Part shown: positions 10,102 to 20,308 of the stretch, one piece after another
How positions within the stretch are numbered: position 1 is the first letter of the stretch
Layout: each line of letters begins with the position of its first letter
Made by a program: the position numbers and the translations under genes
The notes under the pieces: generated by a model
Databases searched by the model: none
What the model saw: the letters and a program-made list of their open reading frames with translations, nothing else
Told to the model about the DNA's origin: nothing
DNA from: Siderastrea siderea
Lineage: Eukaryota > Cnidaria > Anthozoa > Scleractinia > Rhizangiidae
Assembly (NCBI GenBank): GCA_964030785.1
Contig: OZ034977.1
Location: 27,369,652-27,433,651 of the forward strand
Length of the DNA: 64,000 nt
Reading direction: 5' to 3'

Positions 10102-11150
10102 AGCGGAGCCCGCGCGCTAGCGCGTCAGCGGAGCACCATTGCTAAGCAAATTTGGTAACCTATCAAGCTAAGAAATTTTGGTTGTGACGAAATAGCTACG
10201 TGACTGTCCGTCTGTCCGTACGTCCGTCCGCACCACAGGGTCACCAATATGAAGTGGCATACACTGGATATAACCCTGTGCTGAATCCCTGTTTTTTTTG
10301 GGCGCGAAATCGCATGGTGACCCGCGTTTTAGCAAAACAAGCAAAGACAACAAAAGTCAAAAACAAATTTGTTAATGGAAAAAAAAGTTCAAAAGAATAC
10401 CCAGTTGTCTATTTGGTGGAAGGCGAAAAGTTCAAATTTGCCTTGCATTGTCGGTTCTCAGTTGTGAACTCGGTCGGCACACCGCTTGAGTTCGCAGTAT
10501 TTCGCGGTGGTTTCGACCTCAAATATAGCAAAGCTAGTGCTTTTTGTTTTTTTTTGTGTCCAAACCGTGGTTTTTGCGGCGGTCCGAACACATTTTGCCA
10601 GGAAAAACACCAGCATTTTCATGTTGATAGGCAGCTTGTCAAGAAAAAAAAGATAAGTAGTAAAATTAACATCTGGAGATAACAATAAACGCTCCTGACC
10701 AAGTGGACTAAACGCCGGCTTACGACGCCGTGGAGCCGACTTCGGCTCCTCACCGAGAACATGAATTTTTTCTTCTTTCTTTTCTTTTTTCTTTTTTGGT
10801 TAATTTAACGACTTGAATGACAGTATTTTCACAAATTAATAAGTGCCAGCAAAAAACAAAAAAACAAAAACAAAACAAAACAAAACAAAAAACAAACAAA
10901 GTTAACATCTTGAGATAACAATAAACTCTCATGACCTAGTGGACTAAACGCCGGCTTACGACGCCGTGGAGCCGAGTTCGGCTCTCACCGAGAACATGAA
11001 TTTTTTTTTTTTTTTGGTCAATTTAACGACTTGAATGACAGTATTTTCACAAATTTATAAGTGCCAGCAAAAAAAAAAATACAAACAAAGAAAACAAAAC
11101 AAAACAAGAAACAAACAAAAGGGGGCTCCGCTTTTAGGTTTGGCTAAATT
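10102..11150. mobile_element. DNA element with AGCGGAGCCC ends
   Basis: One end reads AGCGGAGCCCGCGCG and the other GGGGGCTCCGCTTTTAGG, giving inverted AGCGGAGCCC termini. It interrupts array unit 1: the flanking sequence continues in units 2 and 4 without it. A second copy, in the opposite orientation, sits in intron 1 of the second peptide gene (34494-35395). The interior frames (10200-10682 and shadows) are shared between copies but match no transposase I know, so it appears non-autonomous. Confidence 0.6.
10668..11080. repeat. Tandem duplication of a tRNA-like block, period about 235 bp
   Basis: Two copies of a block beginning TTAACATCT.GAGATAACAA run in tandem, the second starting near 10902. 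Each has a tRNA-Leu/Ser-like A-box region (GACCTAGTGGACTAAACG), a stem-loop CGGCTTACGACGCCG, a B-box-like GAGTTCGGCTC, then a poly-T run and a poly-A/CAAAA run. It looks like a SINE-like module duplicated inside the DNA element. Confidence 0.5.
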
Positions 11151-11850
11151 TATATATTAAATGAGAATAGAAAATTGTCGGCCTCGTTTTCTTCTTTATT
11201 CAACATATATGCAGAAAAAGTAGGACCGAAAAAATGATGGGAAACAGGGAACGAAAGGATTGAATCGGTTTTTTTCCTTCTCCTGTTTTTCTCGCTGCTT
11301 GGCCAACTTAAGTGGCAGGAACCTACACTGGCAAGGAAACAGACAAATAAACAAGAAAACAGCGCGTAAGGTAGAAAATGGGAATATTAAACAAAATTAC
11401 AGTGAGTGTCCATAACAACTCAGTAGAATGTGCGAAAAAGAGACCAATGCTCCGAGCGGTACCTGTTACACGGGGAAAAGCTTTCTTATTAGAAAAGAAA
11501 TTACGATATGCTTTTAGCACTAAGTTAGGGTGTGTTAAAAGAGACGTATAACAAGGGATAACCACGACGCTTGCGTACAGCCCTGGTTGACTAATAATAC
11601 AACGGAACAAAGGTAGTGCCCTGTTAAGTGAAAAATGACCTTAAAGTCACCTTAGCAGTACTTGGGGGCATATGAGAACAATGGTTACGGGAGTTAAAGT
11701 AATTTAGGGCGTGCCATTAGCTTAATAAGTAGTAAGGCTGGGCAAAAAGGGTGCATTTATATGAGAAGAAGGGAACCGGCAGCCGCACTATTTCACCATC
11801 CATCAGTTGAGAGGAATCATCGCCCATCGTTATAATTAAAGTACGGCTGT

Positions 11851-12600
11851 ATAAAACTTCCTCTCGAACTTATTTCTACGCTTATGAACATATTTAGGGT
11901 ATTGTAAAAGGATTAATTTACAAACATGGGCTCCGTCCAAGAGGTCAGCTAACTGCCCAGGATATGCAATGTTTTCTAGAAGTTGCTCCCCGATTTTTGC
12001 TCGGCCTACACTAGGCGGGTAACACGACTCCCCTAAAAACGGCCGCGTGGGAGGCTAGGCTTTCTTTTGAGGTATTGCGTTCTTATCAAATCCTTCTTAG
12101 GAGCGCCTGGGAACGAGTCTGATATAAAAAGCAAAGTTGAACGTTTTATGTCACAAATCACAAAAAAAGTAAAGAGATAAAGTCTTTTTTACTTAAGACA
12201 GGCAAATTTGCTGTAACTTTGTTGAAAGCAGTAGTGCACTATATTCAGGTAAAATAGGCTGCGGAGGAAAATATGGCTGTTAAGAATATATGCAAAACCA
12301 GCTCAGCGTTACCTTAGGATAAAATTTAATATAGCAAAACATCTTAAAACACTGGGCCTATTATTTAAGAAATTTAAACACGAATTAGCAAAACCGTGTC
12401 AAACCAAGTGCAAATAAATAACCCCGTCCCCAATGTTTTAGCGTCGTAAGTCGTGAACCTTGTTTAAAAGGTCTGAAAGGCACACAACACAGACTTAAAA
12501 ATGGCTTTTAAGTCTGATCAAGAGAGGATCTAGCCCTCTTAGGTACGAATAAATCTCTTTTGAATTTTCTTAAATCACGTTTAATTTAGATTTAGTTTGA
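11851..12600. other. No recognisable gene
   Basis: AT-rich spacer between array units 1 and 2. Nothing named. Confidence 0.3.
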
Positions 12601-13985
12601 GTAGTATTAATCCCCTTTTGAATCCCTCCGATGTGACAGCGATGGTGTCTTTTTACTATCAACGTTAGCTGGAATAAACACCAAATTTAAAAAACGTTGT
12701 CAGGTAAAAAGCATAAATCATTGACAATGCGACCCAATGGTGCTCTGGGAAGCATGAGAACTTGCCTCTATTCTTAGACACGTACACATTATAAGAACAC
12801 AGCATGCCTCAATTTAGTCTTGAAATTATCTTGGAAAGAAAATATTTTAATAAATATAAAAAAAGGAAACCCAGTAACAAACTTGCCCCTGCAATTTTCT
12901 CAGAGTTCCATTGTGTCGCATTGTCCACCGTTTAAACTTTTAACCCGAAAACGTTGTTTCAAACGGATGTAAACACCGAAGAAAATCAATGCTCGCTTTT
13001 CTGTCAAGAGTATAAAAATTTCTTACTTGATGTGCTTTTAGTTTCGCGGCATCTGACATTATTTGCTATACATGTGCATACATTTTCATGCTCCCAGCTT
13101 GGCCTCGAAGCTCAGTTAGTTAGAGCTACGGTGGTCTGATCCGGAGGTTGTGGTTTCACATCCCGCCGAAGTCAAAGATTTTCATGCTGGGTTACTTCTC
13201 TGATTTCCTTTAAGTGGCGTTTGGCTTAAGTTTAATAGGGCATTTTCTGACTCACAGCAGTCTCACATACACTTGAAAGAATACCTACACGTTATATGTC
13301 TCAATGGTGGAATCTAGAGCATTTTAAAAGTACGCACTTTACAGCGATTTCAATCAATACAGATATTTCAAGTGAAGGTCGTTTCGAGTCATTTAAAATG
13401 GTAGATTTCCGAGCCATCTGACAGTTTATCAAAGAGATTAAAGAATTCTCGGCAGTGTAAACAAGGGAAAAAGGAATATATTAGTTAAACAAAATTACAG
13501 TGAGTGTCCATAACAGCGAGACCGATGCCCGAAGCAGCACCTGAAACACAGGGAAAAGCTTCCTTAATGGAACAGACAACCTAAGGGGATTTTTGAACAG
13601 TAATTACGATATGCTGTTAGCACTAAGTAAAACCGCAGAAGACTAGGTCCAACTCTGGTTGACTACTAATACAATAAGAAGACGAGCGATGCCCTCAACA
13701 ATACCTGTTAAATGAAAAATGGCTTTCTTAATGGCATTTTAGCAATACTTGGGGCACATGAGGACAATGGTTATTGGAAGTTAAAATATCTTATGGCCTG
13801 CCATTAGCTTAATCAGTAGTGAGGTAGTTATGCATGGGCTTCCATAAATTATCGGCTGGCTTAATAAATCAGTGCTCGAGAAAATGTGGTTAGGAAACAA
13901 ACCGGCATTCTCCCTGAGTGAGTCAGGTACGCAATCCCGTCAGTAAAGAAGACGATAGGTTCACACAGGTAAAGACATTTCAAGA
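12601..13985 (+). repeat. Array unit 2, upstream region of peptide gene A
   Basis: This 1.4-kb block precedes the first intact peptide gene and recurs, in parts, before the second gene (30220-30405 and 33711-34206) and in the exonless units at 9731-11850 and 26500-29050. Conserved landmarks are a tRNA-like remnant at 13099, AGATATTTCAAGTGAAGG at about 13363, and the TACAGTGAGTGTCCATAACA block at 13495. Its conservation with the genes suggests it was copied with them; promoter elements inside it could not be pinned down. Confidence 0.55.
13099..13171 (+). pseudogene. tRNA-like remnant in unit 2
   Basis: A-box-like AAGCTCAGTTAGTTAGAGC and a weak B-box region GTGGTTTCACATCCC. The anticodon arm is imperfect. 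Sister copies at 9914 and 30604 occupy the matching place in other units, so the remnant was carried along by the duplications. Confidence 0.5.
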
Positions 13986-15998
13986 ATGAAGATTGCCGTG
14001 ATTTTCTGCTTGGCGTTTTGCATTGTTTACGTTGCTGTTGAAGCTGATCAAGGAGCAAGTAGGTTATTTTTTGTTTTCTAATAAGACACACGCTTTGAAA
14101 TGCGAATCTTTTATTTTTTTCAACTAGTTTTTCTTCTTTTTCTGACCAAATTTCATCAGAAGACATCAAATAAGAAAAAGTTGACAGAAAAACTTCAACC
14201 AAACACTGTCGCGCTTCATAAGATGAAGATGAAATTATGAATAAAATCAGGCAAGCCGAATTTTATCAGGCTTTCTTTTCGCAGCTGCATAAGTTGCGTT
14301 TATAACTACGAGGATCTTCTTTACATTTATTTCTTCGTTCCGCAGTTCAAATATATGAATTTCATATATTCATAATTTCATCTTCATCTTTCCCGGGTAT
14401 ATTACGAACCAATTTAATGACCAGCTCCCAGTTGGCTTGTTAGCTCAATTGGTTAGAGCGTTGCACCGGTATCGCAGAGGTCAGGGTTCGAATCCCGGCA
14501 AGCCTGATTTTTTCAGGCTTTCTTCTCGCAACTGCATAAGTTGCGTTAATATCTGCGAGGATCTTCTTTACATTTATTTCTTCATTCCGCAGTTCAAATA
14601 TATGAATTTCATATATTCATAATTTAACCTCACACGGTTTTAAGCTACGTCTTACTCTCTTCCGTTCGGCCATCTTTTTTGGGTTGATTCAACCCAAGCC
14701 TCTCTTACAATAACTTTCATCAAGAAATGAACTCAATCCTAATGCATCTGTTTGTTTCTCTCTTTAGAGCGAGGTGCCGGCACGTTTGTCAGAGGTAAAA
14801 CTTGCTAAATTAGTCTTACTTTTGGCATTAAATTACGTGAAATTAGACTCCTAGCAGTGTTATTCTTGATAGTCGAGCGGGCAAGCAAGCCACGCTATCA
14901 AGCGATCGAGCGGATCCAGGTGAGATGATACTGGCGAGAGACAATGAAGTCAATTTCCTGTATTATGCATATGTTATGTTGGCGTGTCACAACATAGACA
15001 CAGCAGCTGACGTGCTTTATCAGCATTGTCGGGCCTCTAAAGGCAACATCAATCGAGCCATAAAGAAATAACGAAGAATTTTATCACCATCTTTAAGTTA
15101 TTTCACTATCCGGCTCCTCTTGCTAAGCTCGTTAGGTGCGCAAACAAAGTGAGCACTTTAAACAGTAAAGGTTTGTTAGTTCAAGGATCAAGGTGGTGGG
15201 ATCTGTGATTGCAGTTAAGCCCTGTATGATCGGAAACAGCAGTCTTTGAGGGTTCAGTTATCTTGTTGTGTAGCTTTCGTGGTATCAAAGATGCACTGAA
15301 CTAGATCGAATATCAGATATTTGGTAGAAAGGAACGGGACCAGTGAAAAAAAATATTCCTCGTTACAAGCCTGACTGGGACGGTGAGCGTGGAGGGCGAA
15401 TAAAGGGCGTGCGTGGTCCCACCACTCATTCCCTTGAGCTGCATTCTCGTCCCCAGAGCTGCGATCCTTTTGGTCAGCGCCACGGATCGAGAGCTCTGGC
15501 ACGGTCCGAAAGCAGAAAGTCCGCGAATCACGGACTTCAGGCTTTCTGCGCAGCCTCAGAAATTTGAAACAATAACGGTTACCATCGGTTACAAAAATGG
15601 GCAGCTATTGCGCTTGCCCGTTATCCTTGTCCCCTTCAGAGCCCTCGATCTGTGGTGCTGGCCAAAAGGATTGCAGCTGTGGGGACGAGAATGCTTGAAC
15701 TGGCACGCGCTAAATCTTAATTCGTTCGGTGCTGGATGTAGCGAACAGTCATGCTACTACTCTTAATCTTTAATTTCATTTTTTATGTATACTTGTTAAT
15801 CTCTCAGATTGTAACGGTAAGGAAGCAAAGAAAATGGGCTGTCAGCACGGGGGAAAATGCGAAATAGCTGAGAGAGACGGAGAAGAATATAAAAGATGCC
15901 GATGTAAAATCAGCGGTTTGCGCAAGTGGACTGGACCAAAGTGTAACATTCCATTCCAAGGAAACAACATTTTTTTAACCACTGAAAGATATGTGTAG
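13986..15998 (+). CDS. Secreted EGF-like peptide precursor, gene A
   Basis: Three exons, all with phase-1 junctions: 13986-14058, 14768-14794 and 15808-15998, giving a 96-residue precursor. Exon 1 encodes a signal peptide (MKIAVIFCLAFC, then VYVAVEA); exon 2 is a nine-codon linker; exon 3 encodes a six-cysteine domain with spacing C-9-C-5-C-12-C-1-C-12-C and the EGF hallmark WTGPKC before a short tail. Splice sites are A|GTAGGT, TTTAG|AG, G|GTAAAA and CTCAG|AT. A polyadenylation signal AATAAA lies just after the stop (near 16004). Small EGF-like secreted peptides in cnidarians include signalling factors and venom components; which applies here cannot be told. Its paralog is at 34207-36494. 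Intron 1 carries a SINE pair and intron 2 a 252-bp element. Confidence 0.8.
14253..14628 (+). repeat. tRNA-derived SINE with duplicated body, in intron 1 of gene A
   Basis: A SINE-like body (CAGGCTTTCTT...GCGAGGATCTTCTTTACATT...ATGAATTTCATATATTCATA) occurs twice in direct orientation, at 14253-14386 and 14500-14628. Between them is a tRNA-like head (14432-14507) with an excellent A box TAGCTCAATTGGTTAGAGC and B box GGGTTCGAATCCC. The second copy is a full head-plus-body SINE; the first is a headless copy. The tRNA head lacks a clean anticodon loop. The equivalent intron of gene B lacks it. Confidence 0.65.
15442..15693. mobile_element. 252-bp inverted-repeat element in intron 2 of gene A
   Basis: The ends are inverted: CATTCTCGTCCCCAGAGCTG and its near-complement CAGCTGTGGGGACGAGAATG. 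It is flanked by CTTGAGCTG (15433-15441) and CTTGAACTG (15694-15702), a 9-bp duplication with one mismatch. The paralogous intron of gene B reads straight through this point (CCCTTGGGCTTGCGCGCGC near 36222), which is the empty site. A 9-bp duplication with inverted ends suggests a Mutator-like MITE. Confidence 0.75.
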
Positions 15999-16020
15999 AA
16001 GTTAATAAAAGTGGTTTAAA

Positions 16021-16600
16021 GAAACAATTCCTCCTTTCTTACAAAGATTGCGCTCAGTTTATTTCAACCTTGTCCTGTCGTTTTCTATCTCTTGATACTG
16101 CAGATACCGCACTCTGTTGATCTTGAACCGGCTCTGCCACATGTGACTGGCTTTCAGCGACCGCTTCTCACTCACTCAATCAAAATTCATTCATGGATAA
16201 GCCCTGGATTCTGAAAAAGCCTGTTATCGTTTTCCAGTCTCATTAATCGCTCTCAGTACCGGTCCTACAAATTAATATTCCCATTCAAAACTAGCTTTTG
16301 AAGAAAGAAAAGTGCACGGCTTATTTTCGTTAACGTAATGATACGGGCTATCGAACCTCCCTGAGCAAAGACCTCTCTTCAGAGGAGCTACCTTTCGTAA
16401 GCTGAGACTTGTCCATGAAACCGATTTGTTCTTTATTTCTCCCCTTTTTTTCGTTCATATCATATGCGTTATCTTGGTGTCCTCTCATAGGCGACCAAAT
16501 CTCCTCTAGGTCACCACTTTCCCGTGGCTTCTCAGAGTCTGAGTCAGAGAAAAGCTTTATTAGACAAGCCAGGTAATAATCCACAGATGATTAAATCTTT
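16021..16600. other. 3' flank of gene A, shared with gene B
   Basis: No gene seen. The sequence down to about 16470 matches the 3' flank of gene B (36560-36990), including AAGCCCTGGATTCT and the CTTCTCTTCAGAGGA block, so the duplicated unit extends well beyond the polyadenylation signal. Confidence 0.5.
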
Positions 16601-16605
16601 CACTT

Positions 16606-17532
16606 ATGCGTGGTTCAATTTTACCTGTTACCATCCCCCCCCGGGCAACCCTGGGGACAAGTCCAACCCTTCGGTCCCGGGGGTGGGGAATTGTTTGAAG
16701 CCGTCTTGTCCCGGGGGGAGGGGGTGGGGCAAATTGAATATAACTTCTTGTTGTTCTTCTGAAGTACGTCACTTCTCGGTTGACGCCGGACCGCGTGGAG
16801 AAGACTGCCTATTTCCAGTGAGAATCTCTAGAATTTGCAGCAGATTGGTTAGAGAAGAATAATCTCTCAGAATTAAAATCTGTATTCGAAGGTACTTTTA
16901 TTTTAAATTGTTAAACGAATGTGCGTTTGATGCGTACTCGAATGGATGGCGCTCGTCACAAACAAAATAAACATTTCTTCAGCGTATTTATGTATACACT
17001 AAGATGACTTAAATAGGCTTTATATGCGGATGCACGGCTTTATATTAAACAGAGGTCTCAGTCCAGTGTTCATTCTTATGAAACAAGCTAAGAAAAACGC
17101 CTTTAAAATGCCGCAATCAATTTTTGTTCACGGACCTCTTGTGCGTATGTGCTATATGTAGAATAAACCACGTGGCGAAGACCATTTCTTTACTCGCTAG
17201 CCGTATGCCACTGCGGTTAGAGGTTTTTCTTCAGTTTTCTTTTTCAAATATAGACATTATACATGTAGTGTCCTTCGTTCAAGAAACTCCGAGAAAAGCG
17301 TTTAAGTTCTTATCAATACGTCTGATTTTGCTATTGTACGGAAATCAATATCGTAATCTATGCTTTGTGCACAAAACAAAGTATTTGTGGTCAATGAGGA
17401 GTCCCGGGGGTGGGGAATTGTCTCTTTCTGCGTGCCCGGGGGTGGGGAATAGACCGCCAAATGAAAACAAAATTGCAAATCCCCGGGGGTATGCCCGGGG
17501 GGGCATGGTAACAGGTAGAATTGAACCATGCA
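16606..17532. mobile_element. 927-bp GC-run MITE, Harbinger type (TTA duplication)
   Basis: Left end TGCGTGGTTCAATTTTACC then TGTTACCATCCCCCC; right end is its complement finishing GGTAGAATTGAACCATGCA. About 40 bp of inverted terminal repeat with few mismatches. The element is flanked by TTA on both sides (16603-16605 and 17533-17535), a 3-bp duplication typical of PIF/Harbinger. Subterminal CCCGGGGGTGGGGAATTG motifs are repeated. No transposase; the frames at 17124-17660 are not convincing. A relative lies at 27667-28346. Confidence 0.75.
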
Positions 17533-17790
17533 TTAAGGGCCTGTTTACATGGAAGGCGGGTGCCCCGGCTAACCGAGTTACCCGGCTAACCGAGCTACCC
17601 TGGGCGAGCCAACTTTTCATACGTTTCTTTAGAAAACGCATTGAAGTGTTTACATGCTAGACGGGAAACCCGCCTAGCCGGGGCACTCGGTCTACTTGCC
17701 CGGGGCACCCTTCTAGGCGGGATAGCTTTTTGCCATGTAAACGGTTCGTGCCGAGTTACCCGGCTACCCGAGGTGAAAGACCGCGAAAAC

Positions 17791-19005
17791 ATGGCGGCGG
17801 GAAAATACAAGTCTGGTGACTTGTTTCGTCGTTATCACTTACCAGCGCTATCTGCTGAACAGAATGACTGTGAATCTGAACAAAGCATTGCAATAGGCGA
17901 ACCACAGGCAGAGGACGGTTCCGTAAAGGAAGCCGAAGTAATCAGTGTAACCAAAACAAAGCCACAAAAGAGGAAAGCAAGTGCAACTTCAGCGAATTCT
18001 ATCAGCAGCGAGAAGAAGGCAAGGAAGTTTTCTTGGCCTCCCGAGACAATAGAGGCTCTTCTGAAATACACAAAAGAATATAAAACTAAATGCGAATTTA
18101 GCGGTGTAGATTTTGAAGCCGACCTTCAAAGCTTGTACACCGAGTTACGCCGGTGTATGGCAAACGAGAACCCAGAAGATTTTGGACCAGTCGAATTGAC
18201 AGTAATAACAGAAGTGAAGGACATGGACACCGCGGAATACAGTGCTTTCCGGAAGACGATAGACGATGAAAAGGCCAGAGTAAGGAAAGGATACGAGAGG
18301 ATCAAAGAAAAATTAAAGACTTTGAGACAAGATTATCGTAATGCTGTGAACCGAGGAACAAGGAGTGGAAGTGGGAAACTTGTTCAGGATAATTATGACC
18401 TGCTAACAGAGATATGGGGAGGCTCACCTGCAACAACTTCACTCTCTTTTGGAATTGATGGCGATACCATTGGTGAAGGGACGGATACTGAGGATCGAAA
18501 GACTGAAGGTACATATGTATTACTGTTTTAATAATTATCAGTATTTCAGTACAATATTATATATATCAGTGTGTATTTTAAGTAATAAATTTTGATTTCC
18601 TATTTGATTTATTTTTTGTGCTAACCTGAGAGGACAATCAATGAGAGGGGATAAATATTAAATACTGGCTACAGTGAAAGATTACTTTTCAGAGTTTTTA
18701 TTATTTTAATTATTAAATACTTTTTTACCAGTTTTTAGTAGATGATGCTGTCTGTTTCATTCTCTTTTATAGATTTGCAAAAGACACTTTTAATTAATAT
18801 TTATTATGTACTCTGTTTGATAGAACTTCTTGACGAGTCTTCATCTCCCGAAAGTCGTTCTAAAGAAGAAGGGTCTTCATCTTCTGGCGAAAGTCGCCCT
18901 CCAACACCTTTATTTCAAAGGCAAGTACCCAAGTCAAGTCAAGTTATTTCCAAACTTGTTGATAACAAACGCAAGCATATGGAGAGAGGCCTCTCACAAG
19001 CGTGA
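17791..19005 (+). CDS. Harbinger Myb/SANT-like DNA-binding protein, prematurely stopped
   Basis: Two exons: 17791-18508 and 18824-19005, joined in phase 1 across a 315-bp GT-AG intron, so GAA is rebuilt at the junction (KTE|ELLDES). The start is the ATG at 17791 (MAAGKYKSGD); the open frame upstream lacks ATG. Residues about 58-80 hold basic, nuclear-localisation-like clusters (KPQKRK, KKARK). Residues about 80-215 form a trihelix Myb/SANT-like domain with the opening tryptophan (FSWPPETIEALLKY) and a later LTEIWGG segment. This partner protein binds the element's ends and helps import the transposase in the family. Translation ends at TGA 19003-19005, whereas the same frame reopens for 118 codons (to 19359) with coiled-coil-like TAKEEVLMKRQMLQAF. 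The stop is probably a CGA-to-TGA change in GCGCGA context. Confidence 0.75.
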
Positions 19006-19359
19006 AGAGACCAAGTTCTCATGAACACAGCAAAAGAAGAAGTGCTTATGAAAAGACAAATGCTACAGGCATTTCAGAGATCATCTTCATCTTTAGATGA
19101 AAATTTGTCCAAAATGACAAATTGTCTTAATTCCCTTGGGGAGGGCATTTCATCCGGTATGCAGATGATAGCTATGGCCCTGGCTGGTACAGGCCCCCAT
19201 CCTATTCAAACACATGCACAATACGTGAGTTCCCCAGCCTATTTGCCAAACTATAACTATTACCATCCTGCTTCTCAGAATGCAACTTCATTTAATTATT
19301 TAGACAGAGAGGCTCACCAAAATATGTCTACTGGCACCAACTCAGATGACACTTTTTAA
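19006..19359 (+). pseudogene. Reopened 3' part of the Myb-like gene after the stop
   Basis: The same reading frame continues after the TGA for 118 codons to TAA at 19357-19359. It begins RDQVLMNTAKEEV, as expected for the C-terminal dimerisation region of Harbinger Myb-like proteins, then has a Ser-rich stretch and a Tyr/Asn/Pro-rich tail. An internal ATG at 19021 could allow a separate start but more likely the segment was the original C-terminus of the protein. Confidence 0.55.
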
Positions 19360-20308
19360 TTGTGATCATTGACATGAAGTAATTTTATAAGCATTAGCCT
19401 GTTCTGTTGTAGTTGCAGTTAGTACACATCTGAGTCAAGATCTGTTGTTACAGTTAACCTTTATTACTTCATGAAATGGAACTTACATAGGCCAGCTTTT
19501 TAATTCATTAAAGTTATAACAGTTACTGATCTCAAGGGGAAGATAACAAAATACACGGCCTCCTTGTTTAGGGATGAATACATAATATATTTTATGTTAT
19601 TCTTCTTAACCTACAAAGCCAGAAAGAATTTTGATTGACCTGAAATTTGTAGTGTTAAAGGAATATGCCTGTTTGTCAATTTGAAGTGATTAAATTTTTC
19701 ATGATTTTTATGTAAACTTCAAAGCTCACCAGTTGTTTATATTGCATGGTACATGTCTTTTCAACTTATAATGAGAAATTATTGCCAGTAATGATTACAT
19801 GAAATTTCAATATACAACATTAATAATTTCAAATGTTTTAAATATAATTACTGTTGATTTAATATAAATATAACAGAGATTTCCTTATTTTAGCATAAAA
19901 ATGAAGGGACATGCACTGCTACTTTGATAAACATTAACATGTGTGATGTCTCTCTGTTAACCTGAGGCTTATTACCTATTCTGGAGGTGTGGGATAGGGA
20001 GTGAGTGGTGTTTCAGAACCTTTGTATTTCCTTGTTTTCATGTAGAACTCCATCAAAGCCTTCATTAGAAAGTCAAATTTAGTTTTGTCTATATGGTCAT
20101 AAAGTGTGGCTGAGGTGATGTTTTTTTTTGTGGTATATTGCAGGAATGAATTTAAAAAGTGAGGCTGATGATGCATTTTCTTCGATAAAAATGCAACAGC
20201 CCCCCCTCCCCCCAATAACCTTGCACCTCACCCCATACTTCCAGAATAGACTAGCTACAAAAGTTGAGTTGAAAATAAATTATGGTAATGAATAAAGTGT
20301 TCATATTG
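19360..20308. other. Intergenic centre of the Harbinger element
   Basis: AT-rich DNA separating the two convergent transposon genes. It should contain both 3' untranslated regions; several AATAAA-like words occur on both strands, but none can be assigned with certainty. No further gene seen. Confidence 0.4.

Larger units (their letters stand above)
9731..11850 (+). repeat. Array unit 1 of the EGF-like peptide cluster, exonless relic
   Basis: Pieces of this stretch match the sequence upstream of the two intact peptide genes: the block at 9731-9780 matches 12620-12670; the tRNA-like remnant at 9914 matches 13099; 10037-10100 matches 13370-13430; and 11380-11700 (starting AAACAAAATTACAGTGAGTG) matches 13485-13810 and 33711-34050. 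No peptide exon follows, so this is a decayed duplicate. A DNA element (10102-11150) has inserted into it. Confidence 0.6.

Noticed and set aside
10200..10682. 160-codon frame inside a DNA element
   Set aside because: Shared with the relative at 34494 because both are copies of one element; residues show homopolymer-driven composition and no transposase motif.
14432..14507. Functional tRNA gene
   Set aside because: A and B boxes are excellent, but the anticodon arm and acceptor pairing are imperfect and it is joined to a SINE body; treated as a SINE head.
17124..17660. 178-codon frame before the Harbinger Myb-like gene
   Set aside because: It crosses the end of one mobile element and the start of another, so it cannot be a single gene.
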